Assembly (NCBI GenBank): GCA_964513095.1
Contig: CAZELH010000001.1
Location: 1 to 47,696, forward strand
Direction of reading: 5' to 3'
Source of the DNA: JBDKGD01 sp964513095
Lineage (GTDB): Bacteria > Patescibacteriota > Minisyncoccia > UBA6257 > 2-01-FULL-56-20
DNA: 47,696 nt
Each line of letters begins with the position of its first letter. Within the stretch, counting starts at the first letter, position 1. Below the pieces are notes generated by a model. The model was not told where the DNA came from. It saw nothing but the letters and a program-made list of their open reading frames with translations, and did not search any database. Below are positions 15,024 through 22,854 of the stretch, in pieces. The position numbers and the translations under genes were made by a program.

Positions 15024-15815
15024 CTAGATGGTATTGGGGATTTCAACCAGATGAGATTCTCCGGTGGCAAGACTGACAACGCATGCGGTATGATTGGGAA
15101 TTTCTTCCCACGTGATATCGGGTACGGCAAGAGATTGAGAAGAAATGAGCACTGTTTCACCCGTAGTATTTTTTCCCTGAAAAAGGGTGTAGTACGCGTC
15201 GCATAAATTTTTATTTTTCACATCTTCATTCTGTTCATTCACCTCGCGCAGTGCAATTAAAAAATTTCCATCAGACATAAGGATGTTTGCGGCAGTGTAG
15301 CGCATCTGACGTATGTGCTTAATTCCTTCAAAAAAACCTTTCAAAAAATCTTTCCGTTGCTCAATGATTTCAAGAAGCCACAAAAATACTCGTTCAGAAT
15401 CGCTCTGCCCCTTTTGGTATAAGCTATAGGGCTCAGTAAGAGCAAGAGATTCATAGTCCATAATCGTGCCATTATGGCAAAAGCTGTACTGTCCAAAGGA
15501 ATATGGATGAGTATTTTCAAGCGCCACCGATCCTCGCGACGCTTTTCGCAAATGCCCCAGTACAAGCACGGGATTCACCAACCCAATGACATCACAAAAC
15601 GCGCGGTAGGCAGGATTTTCAAATGCGCTCGATGGGTCTTTTTTTACCAGCAAACTACTATCGGGGTTATAAACGGCAAATCCCCAACCGTCGGTGTGCC
15701 CCGCAGAAGCTCCAGCGGGCACTACCCCGCTATGCGCTAACTCACCAAATTGCGCAAGTGTCGTTTTTACTAATTCCGGATTTCGCGGTTCAATAATTGC
15801 CAATAATCTACACAT
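15024..15815 (-). CDS. Class II glutamine amidotransferase, YafJ-like
   Basis: 263 residues of a stand-alone Ntn-hydrolase glutaminase domain. Cys2 follows the initiator Met (MCRLLAI) and becomes the N-terminal nucleophile after Met removal. Other family motifs are GHTDGWGFAVY, GHLRKASRG with NTHPY, and FCHNGTI. No synthase domain is attached, so the ammonia acceptor is unknown. TATACT stands 6 nt before the ATG, which fits a leaderless message. It is 12 nt upstream of the 14439 gene and may be co-transcribed with it. Confidence 0.93.
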   Translation of the reverse strand: MCRLLAIIEPRNPELVKTTLAQFGELAHSGVVPAGASAGHTDGWGFAVYNPDSSLLVKKDPSSAFENPAYRAFCDVIGLVNPVLVLGHLRKASRGSVALENTHPYSFGQYSFCHNGTIMDYESLALTEPYSLYQKGQSDSERVFLWLLEIIEQRKDFLKGFFEGIKHIRQMRYTAANILMSDGNFLIALREVNEQNEDVKNKNLCDAYYTLFQGKNTTGETVLISSQSLAVPDITWEEIPNHTACVVSLATGESHLVEIPNTI

Positions 15816-15855
15816 AGATACAGTATAGTCGCCAACAAAAACTATGTAAAAATAG

Positions 15856-16476
15856 TTACTTCGAGGAAGCTGATCGGATATCTTTTTTCACAACTGTCAA
15901 AGAATTATCAAATTCATACACAAGTACTTCCCCTGTTCCAATTTCAACGTGTTCAATATCGGCGTCGTTTAAATGTTCTATGTGTTTTACCAAAGCGCGC
16001 AAACTATTGCCATGCGCAACCACGATAGTATTTCGTCCCGCCAAAAGATCGGGCACGATAGAGTCGGTAAAATACGGCACGACTCGAGCGGAAACATCTT
16101 GCAGGGTTTCGCCGTTAGGTACCGGCACATTCCACCCCCGTCTGATGCTGTTAAACTGTTCTTCTCCAATCAATTCTTTAATTTCCCATTTATTTTTACC
16201 GGTATAATCGCCGTAGTCACGTTCGTTGAGTGCTTCATGGTGAGTAATGGTCGCAACGGGATGTTTGAAAAATTCCATCGCATGAGAAAGTGTTTTTTTA
16301 GCGCGATCCAAAAGAGACGTGTGCGCGACATCAATAGAAATATCAGCAATCACTGTCCCTGCCGCACGGGCTTCCGCGATTCCTTCAGGCGCTAACGCGA
16401 CATCGGTAATACCCGTCCACAACCCAAGGTGATTCCATTCCGATTTTCCATGTCGAAGCAAAATAAGATGCGCCAT
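15856..16476 (-). CDS. gpmA: Phosphoglycerate mutase, cofactor-dependent type
   Basis: Interconverts 3- and 2-phosphoglycerate in lower glycolysis. 206 residues with the histidine phosphatase signature LRHGKSEWN (His9 is the phosphorylated residue), NERDYGDYTGKNK and the second catalytic His in VVAHGNSLRALV. The start at 16476 lies 4 nt after the enolase stop, and no Shine-Dalgarno is visible, so translation is probably coupled. Eno and Gpm catalyse consecutive steps, consistent with the operon. Confidence 0.93.
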   Translation of the reverse strand: MAHLILLRHGKSEWNHLGLWTGITDVALAPEGIAEARAAGTVIADISIDVAHTSLLDRAKKTLSHAMEFFKHPVATITHHEALNERDYGDYTGKNKWEIKELIGEEQFNSIRRGWNVPVPNGETLQDVSARVVPYFTDSIVPDLLAGRNTIVVAHGNSLRALVKHIEHLNDADIEHVEIGTGEVLVYEFDNSLTVVKKDIRSASSK

Positions 16477-16480
16477 ACTG

Positions 16481-17767
16481 TTATGAATGAAGGATTGAAG
16501 TATTAAATACCGCCGAATCGCCCAGCATTTCCTCGATTCGTAATAATTCGTTGTATTTCGCAACGCGCTCACTGCGAGAAACTGATCCCGTTTTTATTTG
16601 TCCCGTGCCAAGTCCCACCGCCAAATGGGCAATGGTGGTATCTTCGGTTTCACCGCTTCGATGAGAGATAATAGTGTTCCACCCCGATTGATGCGCCATA
16701 TCAACGGCATCAATACTTTCAGTTACGCTACCAATTTGATTGACCTTAATCAAAATAGCGTTTGCGGATTGTTCTTGTATCGCTCGAGTTAAAAATTGAG
16801 TGTTAGTCACCAATAAATCATCGCCGACTAACTGCGTGGTTTTTCCTAATCGTTTCGTAAGGTCACCCCAACCACTCCAATCGCTTTCCGCCAAACCATC
16901 TTCGATTGAAATAATCGGGTATGTTTTTTGCAAAGATTCATACCACGCAATCATGTCCGCGGAAGAGAGTGTTTTATTTTCGCACGCCAATGTGTAGCGA
17001 TCGTTCGCAAATAATTCACTCGATGCGACATCGAGTGCAAAAACGAAATCAGTCCCCACGGTGTATCCGGCTCGAGTAACTGCCTCGGCAATAAGTGCAA
17101 GCGCTTCGGCATTGCCACCGCGAACATGTGGAGCGAACCCACCCTCATCACCTACGGTGGTGCTGTAATTTTTTTCGCTCAATACTTTTTTAAGACTATG
17201 AAAAACTTCTGTCATCCCCCGCAACCCATCGTGAAATGTTGAAAATCCAACAGGGGCAATCATGAATTCTTGTATGTCAGTCGAACCATCGGCATGTTTT
17301 CCGCCATTGATGATATTGCACAGTGGTAGTGGTAAAGAAAGTGGTCGGCGCACTTTGGATAGTGATTGAAAATAAGAATAGAGCGGAATCTTTTTTGAAT
17401 GGGCGGTCGCATGAGCAGTTGCTAAAGAAACAGAAAGAATAGCGTTTGCACCCAACCGTTTTTTATTTTCCGTCCCATCAAGGGCGATAAGCGCCTCATC
17501 AAGACCTCGTTGATCTTCGGCGTCGCGACCAATAACAAGTTTTTTAATTTCCGTATTTACAAAAGAGACGGCTTGAAAAACGCCTTTGCCACCAAAACGA
17601 TTTTTATCTCCATCACGAAGTTCCCACGCTTCAAAAGAACCAGTAGAGGCTCCGGAAGGTACCGCGGCACGACCAAGAGTGCCGTCGGCGAGAGTAATAT
17701 CTGCTTCAATAGTAGGATTACCGCGAGAATCAAGAATCTCGCGCGCGTGAACGTCGGTTATTTTCAT
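16481..17767 (-). CDS. eno: Enolase
   Basis: Converts 2-phosphoglycerate to phosphoenolpyruvate. 428 residues, normal length. Visible motifs: the N-terminal AREILDSRGNPTIEADI, GGKHADGSTDIQEFM, GDEGGFAPH (loop), SIEDGLAE, GDDLLVTN, the catalytic Lys in LIKVNQIGS and SHRSGETEDTTIAHL. TACAAT ends 7 nt before the ATG with no Shine-Dalgarno, so the message is probably leaderless. It is followed directly by gpmA. Confidence 0.98.
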   Translation of the reverse strand: MKITDVHAREILDSRGNPTIEADITLADGTLGRAAVPSGASTGSFEAWELRDGDKNRFGGKGVFQAVSFVNTEIKKLVIGRDAEDQRGLDEALIALDGTENKKRLGANAILSVSLATAHATAHSKKIPLYSYFQSLSKVRRPLSLPLPLCNIINGGKHADGSTDIQEFMIAPVGFSTFHDGLRGMTEVFHSLKKVLSEKNYSTTVGDEGGFAPHVRGGNAEALALIAEAVTRAGYTVGTDFVFALDVASSELFANDRYTLACENKTLSSADMIAWYESLQKTYPIISIEDGLAESDWSGWGDLTKRLGKTTQLVGDDLLVTNTQFLTRAIQEQSANAILIKVNQIGSVTESIDAVDMAHQSGWNTIISHRSGETEDTTIAHLAVGLGTGQIKTGSVSRSERVAKYNELLRIEEMLGDSAVFNTSILHS

Positions 17768-17891
17768 TCTATCGATTGTAAAACCTTTATATGTTCTGGT
17801 CTAGTGGTGTTTGTTGGAAGATTCTGACAACAAAAAAACTATCGGTTGTGACACCTAATTTCTATAATACGCACAGTGCATCCAAGATGCT

Positions 17892-18047
17892 TTATCCTCC
17901 CACGAATACCCCCAAATAGTACGGCCAAAGCAAAAGAGCCAAAACTCCCTGCCAAAAACTAAGGTGTAAAAACCCAATAGTGAAAAACCAAGCCCCAATC
18001 CAGAGGAGCCCCACCGAACTATGCTGTTCTATCTTGATTTTGTTCAT
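17892..18047 (-). CDS. 51-residue membrane protein
   Basis: A short frame with ATG at 18047 and TAA at 17892. The product starts MNKIKIEQHSSVG and then has two hydrophobic stretches joined by a short turn: LLWIGAWFFTIGFLHL and FWQGVLALLLWPYYLG. Trp/Leu-rich micro-proteins with the ending LLLWPYYLG recur in CPR genomes. An extended -10 ends 6 nt upstream of the ATG, which supports expression. It lies upstream of eno on the same strand, but eno has its own -10. The rest of 17768-17891 holds nothing I can identify. Function unknown. Confidence 0.68.
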   Translation of the reverse strand: MNKIKIEQHSSVGLLWIGAWFFTIGFLHLSFWQGVLALLLWPYYLGVFVGG

Positions 18048-18053
18048 ATGGGT

Positions 18054-18062
18054 AGTATATCA
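18054..18062 (-). promoter_or_regulatory. Extended -10 promoter of the 51-residue gene
   Basis: On the minus strand TGATATACT, ending 6 nt before the ATG at 18047. No -35 consensus. Confidence 0.58.
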
Positions 18063-18092
18063 CTCCGCCCGCCGAAAGAAAAAAGGAAAAAC

Positions 18093-18121
18093 TTGACAAA
18101 TTTAGATATAAGTAGTAGTAT
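18093..18121 (+). promoter_or_regulatory. Sigma70-type promoter of the 18239 gene
   Basis: TTGACA at 18093-18098, 17-nt spacer, TAGTAT at 18116-18121. The leader would be about 110 nt. Confidence 0.72.
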
Positions 18122-18132
18122 CGCAAAACGAC

Positions 18133-18224
18133 GTTGATTTCGATAAATCAACACTTTGACAACCAAAAAATCCAGTCGACCTGAAGGCATATGCGTGAAA
18201 AGATCACCAATGACCTTCGGCGAC
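18133..18224 (+). promoter_or_regulatory. Structured leader of the 18239 gene
   Basis: Hairpin 1: GTTGATTT, loop CGAT, AAATCAAC (18133-18152), 8 bp and perfect. Hairpin 2: GTCG-A-CC-T-GAAGG (18175-18187) with CCTTCGGCGAC (18214-18224), 11 bp with two bulges. It ends 4 nt before the ribosome binding site AGGAG, and an out-of-use ATG at 18191 lies in its loop. Confidence 0.58.
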
Positions 18225-18238
18225 AAACAGGAGAAAAT

Positions 18239-19039
18239 ATGACTACGAGAATCTATCTTGACCAAGAAGTGAAAACCGCGGTTTTGAAAAATGAGAAGAT
18301 CGATTTTTTCGACAACAACCGCATTTATAAATTCAAAGGTTTTCATTTGCAAAATCAAAGCGGAGATCTCTATCTAGAAATCAACGACCAAATCTTCCAA
18401 GATGTGCCGAAGTTACTTGAACTGCACGTTGAACGAGTCACTTTGTGTGAAACATTACGCATGCCGTCATATAGGGAATGCGGGATCTATGAGAATGGTT
18501 CTGCACAAGCGGAATTAAGGGTAGTGGATAGTACTCCCATGACATACCGCATGAGCATGGTGGGGAAAAAACTGGAAGATATTAAAAATCTTCTTCACCT
18601 CATCAAGATTGGGCAAATTCGCCCAACGATGAGCTATCATGATCCCCAAGGCGGTCTTTCCCGAGTCGAACTTGAGAAAGAGTTGGAGTTGGCAAAAGCA
18701 GAGAGCGCGGCTCTCTGCGATGCTCTGAAAAACGCGGAGTCAGAGTTGGTTGCGAAACAAAAAGAGTCAGATCTTACCAAGTTCGCACTCGCTCGTGTTC
18801 AAAACCAATTAAACATCGAAAGAGAAAAGGCAAGACTTGAAGAAATCCACCTTAAGCAGGTGTGCGTAAGCCGTTCAAACATCCTTGAAGTTGTCAAAAT
18901 CTTAAAAGCCGAACTGGAAGATCGACTTCTTCCTTTTGTCTTATCCAAATCGATGATTGGGAAATTGCAAACAATTATCGATTTTGGACACAGGTATGAC
19001 ACAGAAACCAAGGGAGCGGCAGAAACGGAAGTCGTCTGA
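18239..19039 (+). CDS. Orphan soluble protein with coiled coil
   Basis: 266 residues from MTTRIYLDQEV. The start at 18239 is preferred to the in-frame ATG at 18191 because AGGAG lies 5 nt upstream and the intervening sequence folds as a leader. The N-terminal half (1-135) is mixed alpha/beta with no known motif; residues about 150-215 are a Glu/Lys-rich coiled coil (ELEKELELAKAESAALCDAL); the C-terminus is helical. It ends in TGA, followed by a terminator. It resembles the other orphan cassettes in promoter, leader and ribosome binding site, not in protein sequence. No family recognised. Confidence 0.83.
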   Translation: MTTRIYLDQEVKTAVLKNEKIDFFDNNRIYKFKGFHLQNQSGDLYLEINDQIFQDVPKLLELHVERVTLCETLRMPSYRECGIYENGSAQAELRVVDSTPMTYRMSMVGKKLEDIKNLLHLIKIGQIRPTMSYHDPQGGLSRVELEKELELAKAESAALCDALKNAESELVAKQKESDLTKFALARVQNQLNIEREKARLEEIHLKQVCVSRSNILEVVKILKAELEDRLLPFVLSKSMIGKLQTIIDFGHRYDTETKGAAETEVV

Positions 19040-19079
19040 AATTCCCTACCCCAGAGCCTGACTGGATACAAACAGGCAA

Positions 19080-19108
19080 CCCGACGAAATTACTTTCGTC
19101 GGGTTTTT
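19080..19108 (+). terminator. Intrinsic terminator of the 18239 gene
   Basis: CCCGACGAAA (19080-19089) pairs with TTTCGTCGGG (19094-19103), loop TTAC, then TTTTT. Confidence 0.88.
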
Positions 19109-19116
19109 CTTTGCCT

Positions 19117-19170
19117 CGCCGTAGTTTTAACGAAGGAGGGTTCGCCACGCCGAAACCCTGCCTGTCGGCT
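19117..19170. repeat. Rearranged remnant of the 51-bp palindrome
   Basis: GCCGTAGTTTTAACGAAGG is followed by CCTGCCTGTCGGCTTTATAA: the two halves of the element seen at 4101 appear in swapped order with mutations. This is pattern matching by eye and the weakest of the repeat calls. Confidence 0.4.
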
Positions 19171-19213
19171 TTATAAAGTTAAAAAATAGAATCAAATTAT
19201 CTCAAATCTTTGC

Positions 19214-19287
19214 CGTCATCCCGAGCTTGGCGAGGGATCTCCGTTTATAAGGATGTTGTGGGATCCCTCGCATAGCTCGGGATGACG
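19214..19287. repeat. Inverted repeat of the GTCATCCC family
   Basis: Arms at 19214-19239 and 19262-19287, each starting or ending GTCATCCCGAGC, 26 bp with two mismatches. A smaller unit, TGTCATTCCGG with CCGGAATC, follows at 19310-19335. Repeats and the terminator account for most of the 357-bp stretch 19040-19396; I see no gene there. Confidence 0.8.
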
Positions 19288-19396
19288 AAATATCAACAAC
19301 CAGCATTTTTGTCATTCCGGCCCCCGAGCCGGAATCTGCGTATTTTCTTGATTTGTAATCCGCAATCCTCCAATCCGCAATTTTTTATCGCATTTC

Positions 19397-19675
19397 CTAC
19401 ATCCCATGCATAGTGCGATGTGCAAGATTCCATAGCCACCCAAAAATAATTCCGATACTATACCCGATTACAAACGTGGCAATAACCAAAACAATAGCAT
19501 TGGAAAAAGAAAATGGCGCGATACTGTATTGAAAATTCAAAAAATGAAGATTCAAAATCCAATCCAAAAATGGTTTTGCTATTCCTAAAAACACCATGGT
19601 TGCCCAAATCGCATGCCACACACCGAGCAACCCACCAAACACAAGACCCATTTTATGAAGATTTAATTGATTCAT
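19397..19675 (-). CDS. DUF5676-like two-helix membrane protein
   Basis: 92 residues. Two hydrophobic hairpin regions: GLVFGGLLGVWHAIWATMVF (about 10-30) and AIVLVIATFVIGYSIGIIFG (about 60-80), separated by a Phe-rich loop, ending WNLAHRTMHGM. The size, two-helix layout and final GW-x-N segment fit DUF5676. No known function. It is divergent from the DUF1801 gene, with 88 bp between starts. No ribosome binding site. Confidence 0.72.
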   Translation of the reverse strand: MNQLNLHKMGLVFGGLLGVWHAIWATMVFLGIAKPFLDWILNLHFLNFQYSIAPFSFSNAIVLVIATFVIGYSIGIIFGWLWNLAHRTMHGM

Positions 19676-19763
19676 AAAAGTGAAGAAGTGTCTCTCGACC
19701 TTTCGATACGCCCTATCTCTCTACAGTATAGCAATACGAAGTATCTGCGAGTATGATAAAAAT

Positions 19764-20147
19764 ATGAGTGTTTCGAATAAAAAACCAACAACGATTGCGC
19801 AATACATCGCATCCGCCCCCAAGGAATCGCAAGAAAAATTACGCCAAATATACGAATGTATTGCAAAATCAGCCCCCGATGCGCAAGAGGGTTTGAAATG
19901 GAGTATGCCCGCGTTTTCATACACCCGAATACTAGTGATGTTTGCGGGTTTCAGGCATCACGTGGGATTCTACCCAACTCCATCGGCAGTAAAAGCGTTT
20001 GAGAAAGAGTTGAAAAAATACAAAATCGCCAAAGGTTCCATTCAATTCCCACTCGATACGCCGCTCCCCCTCGCACTGATTAAAAAAATAACTGCCTTTC
20101 GGATAAAAGAGGAAAAGAAAGAAGGTGGCACATGGCGATCAAAGTAA
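19764..20147 (+). CDS. DUF1801 (YdhG-like) protein
   Basis: 127 residues from MSVSNKKPTTIAQYI. The fold of this family resembles frataxin (YdhG, sometimes called an iron chaperone). Signature blocks: SAPDAQEGLKWSMPAF, FAGFRHHVGFYPTP and KGSIQFPLDTPLPLALI. The frame is open back to 19680, but the ATG at 19764 matches the family N-terminus and TATGAT ends 6 nt before it, as for a leaderless message. A role in iron handling is family-level inference only. Confidence 0.88.
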   Translation: MSVSNKKPTTIAQYIASAPKESQEKLRQIYECIAKSAPDAQEGLKWSMPAFSYTRILVMFAGFRHHVGFYPTPSAVKAFEKELKKYKIAKGSIQFPLDTPLPLALIKKITAFRIKEEKKEGGTWRSK

Positions 20148-20163
20148 TGACGGTGTAAACAAG

Positions 20164-20931
20164 CTATTCAAGTAATTCAGAAATTGCCACTCGGTATTGC
20201 TCTTCTTTGGCGCCTTCCCGAAACGCACGAGCGCTTTCGTATTCTTCTCCACCAACCGCTTCACCTTTAATTAAATTATCGCTGACGAGCAAAAGAGCTG
20301 AGGCGGGAATAGTAAAGTGATTTGAAACGGCTATAACGGTCGCGGCCTCCATCTCAACCCCGTAGTAACCGTTCATTGACCAATCTTTTATGTCAGCAAG
20401 GGTTTCACCCATCATTGCTTGGCAGGTTATCGTTGGGCCACGATGAATTGTATAGTGAGAGTCAATCTTTTTGACAAGAGAATCGCTCAATAATTGGCTG
20501 GGAAAATGCTTATGGTCAACAACGTCTCTTTGGTAAAGTCGCGTGGTACTTTCATTGCCATGGGCAAATGTTGGAATAATAAAATCACCAGTGGCGAGTT
20601 GGTCAAACAAACCGCCACACGTCCCTATGAGAATATTTTTGTTTGATCCAAACAAGCAGGCAAGGTGTAAGTATTCCGAAAGCAATGCGCCTCCATAAGA
20701 AACAGCAAACCAATACTTTTTCCCCTCAACAATAAATTCCAACAGTTCACCCAAGAAAGAAGGGAGTCGTTGTATCTCAAATTTGATTGACTGTTGAATC
20801 AATGATTTTTTGAGCATCTCAAAATTTTTTTCCTTATTCCAACTTCCATAGATAAGCATACCGGAGACGGTGTAATCCTCCGGTAATTTCAATAACTTTC
20901 GCCATTCAACGGCGGTAAATTCTTTATACAT
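20164..20931 (-). CDS. Nucleoside phosphorylase (PNP/UDP family)
   Basis: 255 residues of the phosphorylase superfamily that splits nucleosides with phosphate. Motifs: NILIGTCGGLFDQLATGDF (phosphate/ribose region), YYGVEMEAATVIAVS (the EMEAA motif that contacts ribose) and LLVSDNLIKGE. The base specificity (purine or uridine) cannot be settled here. With the thymidine kinase at 39117 it points to nucleoside salvage. The ATG has candidate -10 boxes 6 nt (TATATT) or 9 nt (TACTAT) upstream. Confidence 0.9.
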   Translation of the reverse strand: MYKEFTAVEWRKLLKLPEDYTVSGMLIYGSWNKEKNFEMLKKSLIQQSIKFEIQRLPSFLGELLEFIVEGKKYWFAVSYGGALLSEYLHLACLFGSNKNILIGTCGGLFDQLATGDFIIPTFAHGNESTTRLYQRDVVDHKHFPSQLLSDSLVKKIDSHYTIHRGPTITCQAMMGETLADIKDWSMNGYYGVEMEAATVIAVSNHFTIPASALLLVSDNLIKGEAVGGEEYESARAFREGAKEEQYRVAISELLE

Positions 20932-20981
20932 GATAGAAATATAGTATCAGATGATGCGGTCACAAAGACAGGGATTATTTT

Positions 20982-21010
20982 TTGACTGTTTTGAAATTTT
21001 ACGATACAAT
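20982..21010 (+). promoter_or_regulatory. Sigma70-type promoter of the copper operon
   Basis: TTGACT at 20982-20987, 17-nt spacer, TACAAT at 21005-21010. The ATG is 10 nt further on, so the leader is only about 4 nt. No operator-like repeat is obvious. Confidence 0.7.
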
Positions 21011-21020
21011 AGAAACCATC

Positions 21021-21413
21021 ATGCACGGCGTTAAAAAAGTCATAACCGCCATCCTCCTTTCTGCAATTGTGGTGCTTGCGGGGTCATCGCTCTGTCTTGC
21101 AACAGGCAACCCAAGCGTTATGTCCGACTGTGGAAATCAAATGAACGAAACTGTTTCTCACGCAGTATGCCCTTTTATGTCCACCTCAATCTCCACCCTC
21201 CCCGCTCCTATTGTTGGAAAAGAAATCACGTTTCTCGTTTTTCTTTTTACGATACCAATGGCGTTAATACTGGTCACCAAAAATACTGCCGGTGAAATAC
21301 TGGCGACTACGCGCCATCGCACCAACCCGCACACTCCACCGAGATCATTTCTTGATACAACCACACGGTTAATCGCCAGTGGCACACTTCACTCGCGAGT
21401 ATTTGATTTTTAA
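21021..21413 (+). CDS. Secreted Cys/Met-containing protein of the copper operon
   Basis: 130 residues from MHGVKKVITAI. A signal peptide (about 4-22, ending CLATG) is followed by a short segment with potential soft-metal ligands (SVMSDCGNQMNETVSHAVCPFM), a membrane helix (about 68-86) and a basic tail with His (RHRTNPHTPPRS). It starts the operon with the HMA-SafE fusion 75 nt downstream and CopA after that, so capture or display of copper at the cell surface is a reasonable inference. No named family. Confidence 0.75.
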   Translation: MHGVKKVITAILLSAIVVLAGSSLCLATGNPSVMSDCGNQMNETVSHAVCPFMSTSISTLPAPIVGKEITFLVFLFTIPMALILVTKNTAGEILATTRHRTNPHTPPRSFLDTTTRLIASGTLHSRVFDF

Positions 21414-21488
21414 GGCATTCGCGCATTCAATACTTTTCAAAAAAGAAAAAAGAATGCGTTTTTTACTCGTACACACGCTAAAAAAATC

Positions 21489-22838
21489 ATGAAAAAGAAA
21501 TATGCAATAGCCGGAATGCACTGCAAATCGTGCGAAATACTTCTTGAAAAAAGTATCTCACAAATCTCCGGTGTCAAAAAAGTTGAAGTGAGCCAAAAAT
21601 TAGGAATTGCGGAAGTTGAATTTTCGCATGGGATCGTAGCGGAGGAGCTCATCGCCCAAGCAGTCAATGACGCGGGGTACACGCTTGGTCATGCAAAAAA
21701 GCTTCCATGGGTATCGCGAAATCCAGAAGAATGGATGGAGCTATTGCTTGGCACCACCACACTCTTGTTTTTCTGGATGGTGGGAAATACGGTGGGTATC
21801 TTCGATACGTTTGGAACAAATATTTCCGCCACACCAACCTACCCCATTATATTTATCATCGGCCTTACCGCCGGCGTCTCAACCTGCATGGCAGTAGTGG
21901 GAGGGCTGGTCGCCGGTTTTTCTGCCTCATACGCGCAAAAACATCAGTACGCTACTCGCTGGGAGCGATTTAAACCACACCTCTTCTTTAACATCGGGAG
22001 ATTACTTTCGTATGCGATACTAGGCGGTGTTATTGGGTCTTTAGGATCAGTTGTTACCATATCAACTGGATTTACGGGTGTTCTAGTTGCCGTATCTGGC
22101 CTCGTTATGGTGGTAATGGGAATGAAACTCACGGACATTTCTCCAAAACTTTCCAATACCAACATAACCCTTCCAAAAAAAATAAGTCAGATGCTCGGTA
22201 TTCACAAAAATGATGGAGAGTATTCACATGCACAAGCATTTATTGGAGGAATACTCACTTTTTTCTTGCCCTGTGGGTTCACGCAGGCGGTGCAAGTCTA
22301 TGCGATAACGACAGGAAGTTTTGCAACAGGCGCAATCGTCATGTTTCTGTTTGCGCTCGGCACGATGCCGGGGTTGGTAGGTATTGGCGCGCTCACCACG
22401 CTCTTGCAAGGCAAAGGAGCGAAAATCATCTTTCGATTTATCGGTCTGATCGTCTTGATACTAGGAATAGTGAATCTTTCCAACGGAATAAGCGCCAGTG
22501 GAATACAAATTCCTTCCCCTTTTGATATGTTTGGAAATAAAGCAACAACAAACGAAGCAATCATTGAAAATGGCGAACAGGTCGTGAAAATGATTCAATC
22601 AGCTGGCGGATATAGCCCCAATAAATTCATTGTGAAAAAAGGAATTCCGGTGCGGTGGGTTATTGATTCACAAAACGCCTACACCTGCGCTGCCTCACTT
22701 CGAATGCCACAGTACAACATCGCGCAATTCTTGAAAGAAGGAGAAAACGTCATCACGTTCACGCCAACGCAAGCAGGAGTCGTGCGATTTATGTGCAGTA
22801 TGGGTATGTATTCGGGAACATTCACCGTAGTAGAATAA
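21489..22838 (+). CDS. HMA domain - SafE/DsbD-like membrane domain - cupredoxin fusion
   Basis: 449 residues, three parts. (1) Residues 1-66: heavy-metal-associated domain with GMHCKSCE (Cys12, Cys15). (2) About 85-335: six or more helices of the TauE/SafE/DsbD type, with one Cys in GVSTCMAVVGG and one in FFLPCGFTQA, one in each half as in the SafE/UreH-like group. (3) About 365-449: a small extracytoplasmic domain with Cys400, Cys436 and Met440, the ligand pattern of cupredoxins (TCAASLRMP, RFMCSMGMY). It probably moves copper, or electrons to copper sites, across the membrane. The gap to copA is only 16 nt. Confidence 0.9.
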   Translation: MKKKYAIAGMHCKSCEILLEKSISQISGVKKVEVSQKLGIAEVEFSHGIVAEELIAQAVNDAGYTLGHAKKLPWVSRNPEEWMELLLGTTTLLFFWMVGNTVGIFDTFGTNISATPTYPIIFIIGLTAGVSTCMAVVGGLVAGFSASYAQKHQYATRWERFKPHLFFNIGRLLSYAILGGVIGSLGSVVTISTGFTGVLVAVSGLVMVVMGMKLTDISPKLSNTNITLPKKISQMLGIHKNDGEYSHAQAFIGGILTFFLPCGFTQAVQVYAITTGSFATGAIVMFLFALGTMPGLVGIGALTTLLQGKGAKIIFRFIGLIVLILGIVNLSNGISASGIQIPSPFDMFGNKATTNEAIIENGEQVVKMIQSAGGYSPNKFIVKKGIPVRWVIDSQNAYTCAASLRMPQYNIAQFLKEGENVITFTPTQAGVVRFMCSMGMYSGTFTVVE

Positions 22839-22854
22839 AAACATCATAAAAAAT

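Noticed and set aside
9838..19396. CRISPR array
   Set aside because: The repeats are dispersed palindromes of different families with no regular spacing and no cas gene.
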